Assembly: GCF_036173125.1 (NCBI RefSeq)
Contig: NZ_CP108054.1
Coordinates: forward strand, 7,469,001 to 7,533,000
From: Streptomyces sp. NBC_00286
GTDB taxonomy: Bacteria > Actinomycetota > Actinomycetes > Streptomycetales > Streptomycetaceae
Length of the DNA: 64,000 nucleotides
Direction: 5' to 3'
Shown here: in pieces, positions 9,548 to 17,785 of the stretch
Numbering within the stretch: the first letter of the stretch is position 1
Layout: each line of letters begins with the position of its first letter
Notes under the pieces: generated by a model
The model's input: only the letters and a program-made list of their open reading frames with translations
Told to the model about the DNA's origin: nothing
The model's database searches: none
Program-made: the position numbers and the translations under genes

Positions 9548-12500
9548 TCGACCGCAAGGCTCTGTTGGACGACCTGAAGCAGCAGGTCAAGGCGGTCGAG
9601 GCTGACCTCGGGCGACAGGTGAAGGCGCTGCCGGATGTCGGCGCGCGACTGAAGGCTGAGTACGACCAGGCGCGGAAGCTCGGGCGTACGGCGGCGATGT
9701 GGAACGCGTGGCTGGACGAGCGGGTCACGCAGGTCGCAGTGGCGTGGGTGCTGGGGACTGTCTTCGTACGGTTCTGTGAGGACAACCGGCTGATTCCGGA
9801 GCCGTATTTGACGGGGGCGGACGGTGACCGTCGGGAGTTGGCGGAGTCGCGGTACGACGCGTATGTGGAGTCGGACGAGGATCCGACGTACCGGGGGTGG
9901 CTGGAGAAGGCGTTCGAGGAACTGGGGCAGGGGCAGGCGGGGCGGCTGCTTTTTGATAGGCGGCACAACCCGCTTTACCAGGTTCCGCTTTCGCATGACG
10001 GTGCGCGGGAGTTGGTCGAATTCTGGCGGCAGAGGGATGAGGCGGGTGTTCTGGTCCACGACTTCACCGACCCGTTGAACGAGGACGGTACGGAGGGGTG
10101 GGACACGCGGTTCCTTGGTGACCTGTACCAGGATCTGAGCGAGCTCGCGCGGAAGACGTATGCGCTGCTTCAGACGCCGGAGTTCGTGGAGGAGTTCATC
10201 CTCGACCGGACGATGAATCCGGCGGTGCGAGAGTTCGGGTACGAGGAACTGAAGATGATCGACCCTACGTGTGGGTCGGGGCACTTTGTGCTGGGGGCGT
10301 TTCGGCGGTTGGTGCGACTGTGGGCGGAGGGGCAGCCGGGCAAGGACGTGCATGAGCGGGTCCGGGCTGCGTTGGACTCGGTGCACGGAGTTGACATCAA
10401 CCCGTTTGCAGTGGCTATTGCGCGATTCCGGCTGCTGGTTGTGGCGATGGCGGCGAGTGGGGTGCGGGATCTGGCACAGGCGGCGAAGTATGAGTGGCCG
10501 ATCCACCTGGCGGTGGGGGATTCGCTTATTAAGGCCCGACAGCTGGAGCTAACGCTCGGCGGAGACGAGGACGATCTCGACGACCCGCTGGCCTCGTTCG
10601 CCTACGCCACCGAGGACGTGCACGAACACCACGGAATTCTAATGGACGGGCGATATCACGTGGTGGTCGGCAATCCGCCGTACCCTCCGGTCAGCGACAA
10701 GAGTCTCAACATGCTGTACCGAGAGCTGTATCCAAGTTGCTCTGGGACGTATGCCATTTCGGTTCCTTTCGCCGAGCGCTTCTTCCATCTGGCCGTCTCG
10801 GGCGGAGGAAGCGGCGGCGAGTATGGCTTTGTGGGGCAAATCACCGCGAACTCATTTGCGACGCGTGAGTTCGGTGCCCGGCTTATCGAACACTACTTTG
10901 CTCATAAAGTTGAGCTCACCGAAGTGATCGACTCTGCTGGCGCGTACATCCCCGGGCATTCCACACCTACTGTGATTCTCGTTGGGCGACCTCGCAAGGG
11001 GAAACAGCGGAGTTCTCACATTCGTTCAGTGCGCGGAATTCAAGGTGAACCGGCTACCCCGGAGAATGCTGCTCACGGGTTGGTTTGGCAGTCCATCGTG
11101 GCTCAAATCGATCACCCTGGCTCATCTGATGATTGGGTCGCGGTGGACGATCTGGAACGTGACCGATTCTTCTCCAGGCATCCGTGGGTGCTGGCCAATG
11201 GCGGTCTGGAGCTTATCGAGCAGATCAAGGATGCGAGCACACAGACGGTGCGGTCTTTGATCGATCCGCCCGTAGGACGTGCAGTCCGAGTCGGGGCCGA
11301 CGAGGCTTACATCCGGCCGATGCGCCGTACTCTTGGCACTATCGCCGATAAGGAGCTGTTGCGGCCGCTGATGGTTGGCGAAGTTGTTCGGGATTGGAAT
11401 GCTGTCCCGGCAGAGGCGATTTGGTACCCGCATGCGAAGGGTGCAGATCCGGCCGGTTTGTCCCAAGAGTTGTGGCCGCTGCGGCAACTCTTGCGCGCAC
11501 GCCGAACGTTTCAGGGGGACATCTCTGATTCCGGGTTGCACTGGTGGGACTATATGCAGCACACAGCCTCGGCCTATGATTCCGACTTGTCCATTACGTT
11601 CGCTGAGATTACAACGCACAATCAGTTTGTTCTCGATCGAGGAGGGAGTGTTTTTAAGCAGAGTGCACCAGTTATAAAACTCCCTCTGGGTAGCTCCGAG
11701 GATGACCACCTGCGCCTTCTCGCGATTTTGAATAGTTCCACTGTGTGCTACTGGCTGAAGCAGGTTTGCTTCTGTAAGGGCAACGCGACTGCGTCTAGCG
11801 GGATGGCTGATCAGCCTTGGTCATGGAACTATCAGTTCAATAGCACCAATATGGAACGCATTCCGCTGCCCCGCGAGTCAGCCACGGAGCTGGCCGCCGC
11901 TCTCGACGTGCTTGCTGGACAACTGCTTGCCGCGAGCCCTTCCGTGATTGTAGGTAACGCGACCCCCACTCTCCTCGCCCTTCGCGACGCAAAGGCTGTC
12001 TGGGAGAAGACTCGCGCACGCATGATTGCCCTGCAAGAGGAGCTGGACTGGCAGGTTTACTCGCTTTACAGGCTGCACTCGGAAGAGCTTCGGGCTCCGG
12101 ACGGGGAAGTGCTCGGACTTGCCCTCGGAGAGCGTGCGTTTGAGATCGTTCTCGCGCGTCGGGCGGCCAACAATGCGGCTAGCGATGAATGGTTCAAGCA
12201 TCACAACTCCATTGCTGCAACCGAGATCCCTGCTCATTGGCCAGCCCGTTACCGGGAGGTAGTCCAAAAGCGCATCGACGCGATCGAGGGCAGCCGTGCT
12301 ATCGGGACTGTCGAGCGCCCGGAATACAAGCGTCGCTGGGCCACCGAAGGCTGGGACGCCCTCCAAGAGAAGGCCCTCCGCTCCTGGCTGCTCGACCGCA
12401 TGGAGAACCGCGACCACTGGTTCGATGAGAACGGTCAGCCCACCATCCTCACCCTGGCTCGCCTCACCGACGCCCTCTCCCGTGACGAGGACTTCGTCTC

Positions 12501-13134
12501 CGTTGCCAAGCTCTACGCCCCCCGCAAGGAACTTGCCAAGGTCGTCGCCGAGTTGATCAGCGACGAGCATGTGCCGTTTCTCTCCTCCCTGCGCTACAAG
12601 CCCTCCGGGCTGAAGAAGCGCGCCGACTGGGAAGAGGTGTGGGACCTCCAGCGCAAGGAGGACGCCGCGCCCGACGAACCCGCCAAGCGGAAGATCCGGG
12701 ACTCCATCCCCGTGCCGCCGAAGTACACCTCGGCCGACTTCCTCCGCCCCACCTACTGGAGGGCGCGCGGCAAGCTCGACGTGCCGAAGGAGCGGTTCAT
12801 CTCGTACGGGCAGACCAACGCCGCCACCCCCGAGCTGTACGGGTGGGCCGGCTGGGACCACCGGGAGCAGGCGCAGGCCCTCGCCACGTACTTCACCAAC
12901 ACCGCGCTGTCCACCGAGGAGATCACGCCGTTCCTCGCCGGCCTGCTGGAACTCCAGCCGTGGCTGTCCCAGTGGCACAACGAGTTCGACATGCTCTACA
13001 GCGGCTCCCCGGCGGACTTCTTCGCCGGTTACCGCCAGCAGAAGCAGGGCGAACACGGACTCACGGACGACGACCTCCGCAACTGGCGTCCCGTGGCCGC
13101 AACCCGAGGGCGTCGAGCCGCCGCGAAGAAGTAG
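9544..13134 (+). CDS. pglX: BREX type 2 adenine-specific DNA methyltransferase PglX
   Basis: 1196 residues. The SAM-binding motif (IDPTCGSGHFVLGAF, about residues 237-251) and the catalytic NPPY (VVGNPPYPP, about 372-380) identify an amino-methyltransferase of the PglX/BrxX type. Residues about 400-820 probably hold the target recognition region; this DNA (about 10.6-12.3 kb) has visibly lower GC and more A/T-ending codons than either end of the gene, which suggests recombination. The C-terminal region returns to high GC. PglX methylates DNA in the Pgl/BREX system and is toxic in S. coelicolor without PglZ. It is translated from a GTG overlapping the pglW stop. Its last 74 bases overlap the opposite-strand ATPase gene. 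I see no G run longer than five, unlike the slippery G-tract linked to Pgl phase variation in S. coelicolor. Confidence 0.96.
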   Translation: MIDRKALLDDLKQQVKAVEADLGRQVKALPDVGARLKAEYDQARKLGRTAAMWNAWLDERVTQVAVAWVLGTVFVRFCEDNRLIPEPYLTGADGDRRELAESRYDAYVESDEDPTYRGWLEKAFEELGQGQAGRLLFDRRHNPLYQVPLSHDGARELVEFWRQRDEAGVLVHDFTDPLNEDGTEGWDTRFLGDLYQDLSELARKTYALLQTPEFVEEFILDRTMNPAVREFGYEELKMIDPTCGSGHFVLGAFRRLVRLWAEGQPGKDVHERVRAALDSVHGVDINPFAVAIARFRLLVVAMAASGVRDLAQAAKYEWPIHLAVGDSLIKARQLELTLGGDEDDLDDPLASFAYATEDVHEHHGILMDGRYHVVVGNPPYPPVSDKSLNMLYRELYPSCSGTYAISVPFAERFFHLAVSGGGSGGEYGFVGQITANSFATREFGARLIEHYFAHKVELTEVIDSAGAYIPGHSTPTVILVGRPRKGKQRSSHIRSVRGIQGEPATPENAAHGLVWQSIVAQIDHPGSSDDWVAVDDLERDRFFSRHPWVLANGGLELIEQIKDASTQTVRSLIDPPVGRAVRVGADEAYIRPMRRTLGTIADKELLRPLMVGEVVRDWNAVPAEAIWYPHAKGADPAGLSQELWPLRQLLRARRTFQGDISDSGLHWWDYMQHTASAYDSDLSITFAEITTHNQFVLDRGGSVFKQSAPVIKLPLGSSEDDHLRLLAILNSSTVCYWLKQVCFCKGNATASSGMADQPWSWNYQFNSTNMERIPLPRESATELAAALDVLAGQLLAASPSVIVGNATPTLLALRDAKAVWEKTRARMIALQEELDWQVYSLYRLHSEELRAPDGEVLGLALGERAFEIVLARRAANNAASDEWFKHHNSIAATEIPAHWPARYREVVQKRIDAIEGSRAIGTVERPEYKRRWATEGWDALQEKALRSWLLDRMENRDHWFDENGQPTILTLARLTDALSRDEDFVSVAKLYAPRKELAKVVAELISDEHVPFLSSLRYKPSGLKKRADWEEVWDLQRKEDAAPDEPAKRKIRDSIPVPPKYTSADFLRPTYWRARGKLDVPKERFISYGQTNAATPELYGWAGWDHREQAQALATYFTNTALSTEEITPFLAGLLELQPWLSQWHNEFDMLYSGSPADFFAGYRQQKQGEHGLTDDDLRNWRPVAATRGRRAAAKK

Positions 13135-13675
13135 CCGCAAACGACTCGGTGTCGTGCCCGTACGCCGATGCCGAGTCCGCCGGACGAGGGGCCACCTGGT
13201 GCACGCGCGGGTGGCCTCCGGTCGGTACGCGCAGCTCGGCCCATACGGTCTTGCCGGGGGCGGCCGGGCGAGGAGTGACACCCCAGTCGTCCGCGAGGGC
13301 GGCGACGAGGTGGAGGCCGCGGCCGGACTCGGATGCGGAGTCGAGGGCCGGGGGAGTGGATGGAGGCTGCCGCTCGGCGCGGGTGTCCGTCACCTCGATG
13401 CGGAAGGTGCCCTCGGCCAGGGTGAGTTGGAGGTGGAAGTCCCGGCCGGGGACGTGGCCGTGGCGTACGGCATTGGCGCTGAGTTCGGCCGTGATGAGCG
13501 TGAGCGTCTCGTTGAGCGGGGTCGTGTAGGGGTGGCCCCAGTCGTTCAGGCGGTGCGAGACGAGTCGGCGGGCGAGGCGGGCCCCGCGTGGGGTTGAGGT
13601 GAAGCGCATGGTGAACTCGCGTTCCTGCGCGGGGCGTTGTGGCATATGCCCGTTCGGGGGAGTTGCTGACTTCAT
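13061..13675 (-). CDS. anti-sigma-factor-like ATP-binding protein (HATPase, SpoIIAB/RsbW type)
   Basis: 204 residues. The GHKL ATPase N box is visible (ELSANAVRHG), as is a later G box (GRGLHLVAALADDWG); this is the compact fold of RsbW/SpoIIAB-like regulators that are abundant in Streptomyces. The tail after TVWAEL is Ser/Ala/Arg-rich, with no family feature, and runs 74 bases antisense into the 3' end of pglX. It is divergent from the XRE gene at 13851, and with the DUF397 gene it forms the common three-gene Streptomyces regulator set. Start: ATG 13675; ATG 13645 is an alternative and neither has a strong ribosome binding site. Confidence 0.8.
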   Translation of the reverse strand: MKSATPPNGHMPQRPAQEREFTMRFTSTPRGARLARRLVSHRLNDWGHPYTTPLNETLTLITAELSANAVRHGHVPGRDFHLQLTLAEGTFRIEVTDTRAERQPPSTPPALDSASESGRGLHLVAALADDWGVTPRPAAPGKTVWAELRVPTGGHPRVHQVAPRPADSASAYGHDTESFAATSSRRLDALGLRPRDASCGGRRP

Positions 13676-13880
13676 GGGGTCAACGGTCGCGGACTCTGCG
13701 TAGCGTTGAACAGGCGCAACGCGCTGACGGGTGCGGGCTGTACACGTGGGCGGTGCGCTTGTACGTGGTGGTGGCGTGACCGGTTCACGGGCCGTGCGTT
13801 GGGCGGGCGGAGTGCGGTGACTGTGATGGTCGTACGAGAGGAGCTGCGGCGTGAACGACGAGGTTCAGCAGCCGGAGTAC
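13676..13880 (+). repeat. regulatory leader, copy A of a 0.2-kb duplicated segment
   Basis: This region covers the divergent intergenic space between the ATPase and XRE genes plus the first codons of the XRE gene. A closely similar sequence is present at 20596-20800 upstream of the TPR gene. Matching blocks include CTCTGCGTAG, CTGACGGGTG, GCGTGACCGG, CCGTGCGTTGGGCG, TGTGATGGTCGTA and ACGACGAGGTTCAGCAG. By eye about 80 percent of positions agree. It must contain the promoter and the GAGGAGCTGC ribosome binding site of the XRE gene. Confidence 0.8.
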
Positions 13881-14681
13881 GAGTTCGGGGCGGGCATTCT
13901 CCATGTGTTCGGGCGGCAGTTGAAGCTGTTCCGGGAGCGAGCGGGGATGGACCGCGCGAAGCTCGGGTCGCTGACCGGGTACTCGGCCTCGACGATCGCG
14001 TCGTTCGAGCAGGGGAGGCGTATTCCACCGCCGAAGTTCATCGACCGGGTCGATGAAGTGCTGGACGCGAGTGGGGTGTTGAGCGCGAGCAAGGAGGAGG
14101 TGGCTCGGGCTCAGTATCCGGCGTTCTTTCGGGATGCGGCCAAGTTGGAGGCCGAGGCAATTGAGCTGCATGTGTACGCGAACCAGGCGGTGCCTGGACT
14201 GTTGCAGACAGAAGAGTACGCGCGGGAGGTGTTCACCAACTGGCGGCCTCTGCTGCCCGAAGACGTGGTCGAGCAGAGGGTGACAGCACGCCTGGCCCGG
14301 CAGGAGATTTTCTCCCGCACGCAGGCGCCCACCATCAGCTTCGTCATCGAGGAGTCGATTCTGCGTAGGCCCCTGGGCGGGTGGGGCGTCATGCGAGGGC
14401 AGTTGGAGCAGATCCTGCTCCATGGCCAGCGGCGTAACGTGGAGATCCAGGTGATGCCGACCGAGCGGGATGAGCACGCCGGACTGGCTGGTCCGTTCAC
14501 CTTGATCGAAACGAAGGAAGGACGGAGGATCGCGTACGTGGAGGCTCAGCAGGACAGTCGCCTCTACACGGCGCGGAAGCCCGTCCGGGAGATCGAGGAG
14601 CAGTACGGACTCCTTCGGGCTCAAGCGCTCACTCCGCGCGAGTCGCTGGCCTTCGTCGAGAAGTTGCTGGGAGAGAGATGA
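13851..14681 (+). CDS. XRE-family DNA-binding protein with DUF5753 domain
   Basis: 276 residues. An N-terminal XRE helix-turn-helix (about 15-75; YSASTIASFEQGRRIPP) is followed by a DUF5753 domain (about 95-270; NQAVPGLLQTEEYAR, QVMPTERDEHAGLAGPF). The family belongs to the Scr1/WhiJ-type regulators that pair with small DUF397 proteins in a toxin-antitoxin-like manner. The GTG start follows GAGGAGCTGCGGC. Its stop overlaps the DUF397 ATG (ATGA). The first codons (through EVQQ) and the leader are shared with the TPR gene at 20769. Confidence 0.92.
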   Translation: MNDEVQQPEYEFGAGILHVFGRQLKLFRERAGMDRAKLGSLTGYSASTIASFEQGRRIPPPKFIDRVDEVLDASGVLSASKEEVARAQYPAFFRDAAKLEAEAIELHVYANQAVPGLLQTEEYAREVFTNWRPLLPEDVVEQRVTARLARQEIFSRTQAPTISFVIEESILRRPLGGWGVMRGQLEQILLHGQRRNVEIQVMPTERDEHAGLAGPFTLIETKEGRRIAYVEAQQDSRLYTARKPVREIEEQYGLLRAQALTPRESLAFVEKLLGER

Positions 14682-14872
14682 ACGTCGAACAGCCTGTACC
14701 CGAGTGGGCTTGGTTCAAGAGCAGTTACAGCAGTGGGGCTGGCGGCGAATGCGTCGAGGTCGCCGCCCGCCCCGGCAGGGTCCACGTCCGCGACTCGAAG
14801 GACACGACCCGTGCCGCCCTGACCGTGGAACCCACGGCGTGGACCGTGTTCGTCGAGTTCGCGGCACTCTGA
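14678..14872 (+). CDS. DUF397 small protein
   Basis: 64 residues with the DUF397 signature WFKSSYSSGAGGECVEVA and a central VHVRDSKD. It is the usual small partner of XRE-DUF5753 proteins in Streptomyces and overlaps that gene by four bases, so the pair is probably made together. The molecular function is not settled; pairs of this kind have been linked to control of development. A strong terminator follows at once. Confidence 0.92.
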   Translation: MNVEQPVPEWAWFKSSYSSGAGGECVEVAARPGRVHVRDSKDTTRAALTVEPTAWTVFVEFAAL

Positions 14873-14876
14873 CAGA

Positions 14877-14918
14877 CGCAGGGCCCTCGGCAGGCGTGTG
14901 CTTGCCGAGGGCCCTGCG
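14877..14918 (+). terminator. intrinsic terminator of the XRE-DUF397 operon
   Basis: A perfect stem of about 16 bp (CGCAGGGCCCTCGGCA paired with its complement) has a 10-base loop and begins four bases after the DUF397 stop. There is no U tract, as is usual for Streptomyces terminators. Confidence 0.8.
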
Positions 14919-15042
14919 CATGTCCGCTTGTGGAGCGGCATCTTGACGGACCCAGCCCGCACGCCACGTCGCTCACATAACGAGCCCCAACTGTACTGAC
15001 AAGTCCGGCCCTTGGAACGCGGAGTTACTGTAAGTTCCTGCT

Positions 15043-15918
15043 ATGAAACCGGGCAAAGTGAACGAGAACCCTGAATCGCGCTTCTCCGCAGTGCTGCTGG
15101 CGGCAGCGAAGCTTCCGGGGGTGCGTATCAACAGGGAGGCGTACCTCCGCAGTGCGCTGGCTCGTCACTGTTCCGAGGACGACATCCGGAGAGCGGTAGA
15201 AGAGTCCCCGGCCGCGGCGGGCATCACTGTCGAGGTTCTCGACAAGGTGGCCAACGACTCCATCCGCTTCGAAACCGCCAAGGTCAGCGCTCTCTCCGCC
15301 GCTGCCGGGATACCCGGCATCCTCGCCCTTCCCGCCACAGTGCCCGCCGACGTGGCCCAGTACTTCGGCCACATGGTGCGTATCGCGCAGAAACTCGCCT
15401 ACCTCTACAGCTGGCCCGACCTGTTCTCCGACGACGGCGATGACGTCGATGACGCGACCATGGGGGTGCTCACGCTGTTCTTCGGCGTGATGTTCGGAAC
15501 CCAGTCGGCGAACGCCGCTGTGGGGAAGGTCGCCGGGATGATGGCGGAGCAGGTCGCCAAGAAGCTGCCCCAGAAGGCACTGACTCATGGGGTCGTCTAC
15601 CCCATGGTGAAAAAAGTCGCGGGCTACCTCGGTGTCAGGATGACGACGCAGTCCTTCGCGACGACCGTCTCGAAGGCCATCCCTCTCGTAGGGGCCGTTG
15701 TCTCTGGCGGGCTCACTTTTGCGACCTACCGTCCCATGGCCAAGAGGCTCAAGAAGCACCTCTCCAGCTTGGAGCTGACGAAGCCGTCGCACCGAGTGAT
15801 GGATGGGGAAGTCGTGGACGGCGAAGTCGTGGAAGACCACGGACCTTTCGCCACAGCACACGCTGAACAGCCCGGCGCAGACACCACTGCCATCAAGCCG
15901 GAGGAACCTCAGTCCTGA
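15043..15918 (+). CDS. EcsC-like membrane-associated protein
   Basis: 291 residues. A hydrophobic Ala/Gly-rich segment (about 85-110; LSAAAGIPGILALPATVPAD) and a second (KAIPLVGAVVSGGLTF, about 215-235) match the glycine-rich hairpins of EcsC-family proteins, which are thought to associate with membranes. An acidic segment (FSDDGDDVDD) lies between them. The tail is charged with a DGEVVDGEVVED repeat. No enzyme motif is visible. It lies 56 bases upstream of the winged-helix gene on the same strand, which suggests a two-gene unit. A membrane effector role is inference from family and context only. Confidence 0.6.
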   Translation: MKPGKVNENPESRFSAVLLAAAKLPGVRINREAYLRSALARHCSEDDIRRAVEESPAAAGITVEVLDKVANDSIRFETAKVSALSAAAGIPGILALPATVPADVAQYFGHMVRIAQKLAYLYSWPDLFSDDGDDVDDATMGVLTLFFGVMFGTQSANAAVGKVAGMMAEQVAKKLPQKALTHGVVYPMVKKVAGYLGVRMTTQSFATTVSKAIPLVGAVVSGGLTFATYRPMAKRLKKHLSSLELTKPSHRVMDGEVVDGEVVEDHGPFATAHAEQPGADTTAIKPEEPQS

Positions 15919-15974
15919 CACCGCAAGCGCACTCCTGGATACCGAAGGGGCGGCCGATAACGAGAGGGGTCCAA

Positions 15975-16895
15975 ATGGCCAGGGAGTTCAGCGTATTCTA
16001 CGAACTGCTCATGGACTGGGTGTACGAGAAAGTCGGCGACCACCGCTACAAAGGCGCAAGTCTGGGGGAGTTCGCCGCGGAACACGCCCTTAGTGACGAA
16101 GTAGCCATGGACCTTCTTCGGTACGGCATGAGCGAAGGAGGTGTGGGTGACAGATGGGGCACTCCGGGAAGGCCGACCGTCAGTCTGACCTCGAAGGGGT
16201 TGGAGTTGGTGCTGCAGCGCCGTAAATGCCTGGCGCCCTCTGTTGAACGTAGCAAGGCCGCACGTCGTGCCGTGCTGCGCCAGGTCTGGCTAGACGGCGA
16301 GGCAGGTCTGCACTGGTCATATACGAAGGCCCTGGTAGGTACACCTGAAGCCCTGGTCGCGGGTTATGCACTGTCCGCGAGAGAAATTAACCGAGCCGCC
16401 GGATACCTTAAAGGAAAGGGCCTGATTGACGGCTACACGGGATCACTTGAAGGACCCGAGTCGGCTCGGATCACTACAGAAGGGCAGGACTGTATGGAAA
16501 ACTACAACGGAGATCCCGACCTCTATGAGGGCCGGGGTCGTACGGGAGCCACCTACAACACTTACTTGCCGAACGCTCAGGGAGTAATTGTCGGCGAGCA
16601 GCAGAACTTCACTCAGAACAACACTGCCGGTGTCGACCCGAGCGCCTTTGTTCAACTGGCTGGTTACGTGGGTCAAATCAGTAGCACTCTGGGCCTGGCG
16701 GAGGCCGACTGTGAAGAACTGCAACGTGCTGCGGATGAGCTTCACGACGAATCGACGTCGTCGGCTCCGGAACCGGGCCGAATGCGGCAAATCACTGACC
16801 AGATTAAGGATCGCCTACTGGAGGCCGGCACCACCATGGCCGCGACGGTCGGCATTCAAATGGCGGAGCAAGCCCTCGCGACCCTGACGCAGTGA
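15975..16895 (+). CDS. winged-helix protein with RHIM-like (amyloid-signalling-type) motif
   Basis: 306 residues. Two helix-turn-helix-like modules appear in the N-terminal 170 residues (EFAAEHALSDEVAMDLLRYG and LSAREINRAAGYLKGKGLID). A Gly/Asn/Tyr linker then leads to NAQGVIVGEQQNFTQNN (about 200-216). This resembles the G-V-x-I/V-G-D/E-x-N motif of bacterial NLR-associated, RHIM-like segments. The C-terminal 90 residues are helical. I do not know a characterised homologue. The ATG follows GAGAGGGG. The upstream EcsC-like gene is probably co-transcribed. A sensor/adaptor role for a membrane effector is a hypothesis. Confidence 0.6.
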   Translation: MAREFSVFYELLMDWVYEKVGDHRYKGASLGEFAAEHALSDEVAMDLLRYGMSEGGVGDRWGTPGRPTVSLTSKGLELVLQRRKCLAPSVERSKAARRAVLRQVWLDGEAGLHWSYTKALVGTPEALVAGYALSAREINRAAGYLKGKGLIDGYTGSLEGPESARITTEGQDCMENYNGDPDLYEGRGRTGATYNTYLPNAQGVIVGEQQNFTQNNTAGVDPSAFVQLAGYVGQISSTLGLAEADCEELQRAADELHDESTSSAPEPGRMRQITDQIKDRLLEAGTTMAATVGIQMAEQALATLTQ

Positions 16896-16923
16896 GCGGG
16901 CCCTGCGCACACCCGCAACGTCG

Positions 16924-17775
16924 TCAGCGCGCATGTAGGGCTCGGCGGGCCGAGTTGATGAGGTTGTGAGCGTCGGCCCCGTGCACCGCCGACTCGCTGA
17001 GTGTCTTCCAGACCTTCTTGTACAAGGCGATGTTGTCGGCGTCGTCCAGCCACAGTTCGGCGTGCCAGTCCTCGGCGACGACCAGCCGGTCATCGAGCAC
17101 CCAGAAGCCGTTGGCAGGCACGATCTTGACTGACGCCGTGAAGGGGATGACACCCAGTTCGACCGTGTCCATGCCGATCATGCCGTTGAGGCGGTCGAGT
17201 TGGCTCGCAAGCACGGCGGGCGGGCAGATCAGCGACCGCAACGCGGCCTCCCACATCAACACGTGCAGCTTGCGGCCGGACCGGTACAGCCATTCCTGGC
17301 GCTGCACCCGGGAGCGGACGGCTTCCTCGATGTCGTCGGCTCCGCCCAGCAGCTCCGCATACCGCTGGATGACATGTCGGGCGTACTCCGGGGTCTGCAT
17401 CAGTCCGGCGATCACCGACTCTTCCCAGATCCACATGTCGGAGGTGCGGTCGATCTCGGCGCTCAGCCCTTCGTGAAGGGGCTTGAAGCCGTTCGCCAGC
17501 GCTCGACGCCATGACCTGATGTGCGACTCGAACCCGGCCAGCCGGGCAGCGAGTTCGGGGTACACCCCCGGCTGCTCGGTCGCGTCGGCCCACGCCCGCA
17601 GGTCCTCGGGGGTGGCTGTCTGCCTGCCGTTCTCCAGCTTGCTGACCTTGGAGCCCGGCCAGCCGAGCCGCTGCGCGAGCTGCTGACCGGTGAGCCGACC
17701 ACCGGGGCACGTGAAACGGAGTTCGCGCAGCCGCGCCCCCAACGCCGCCCGTGCCTGCTGGTAATCAGTGCTCAC
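16924..17775 (-). CDS. XRE-family DNA-binding protein with DUF5753 domain
   Basis: 283 residues. An XRE helix-turn-helix (about 30-65; LAQRLGWPGSKVSKLENGRQ) is followed by a DUF5753 domain (SVIAGLMQTPEYAR, GVIPFTASVKIVPANGF). The GTG start lies 10 bases after the DUF6879 stop on the same strand, so the two form an operon. Such XRE-DUF5753 / DUF6879 pairs are widespread in Streptomyces and probably act as a toxin-antitoxin-like or regulatory pair, parallel to XRE / DUF397. Confidence 0.92.
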   Translation of the reverse strand: MSTDYQQARAALGARLRELRFTCPGGRLTGQQLAQRLGWPGSKVSKLENGRQTATPEDLRAWADATEQPGVYPELAARLAGFESHIRSWRRALANGFKPLHEGLSAEIDRTSDMWIWEESVIAGLMQTPEYARHVIQRYAELLGGADDIEEAVRSRVQRQEWLYRSGRKLHVLMWEAALRSLICPPAVLASQLDRLNGMIGMDTVELGVIPFTASVKIVPANGFWVLDDRLVVAEDWHAELWLDDADNIALYKKVWKTLSESAVHGADAHNLINSARRALHAR

Positions 17776-17785
17776 CGGTCACGCG

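Noticed and set aside
9811..9945. G-rich stretches in pglX as a phase-variation tract
   Set aside because: Runs do not exceed five G and are interrupted; slippage is unlikely.
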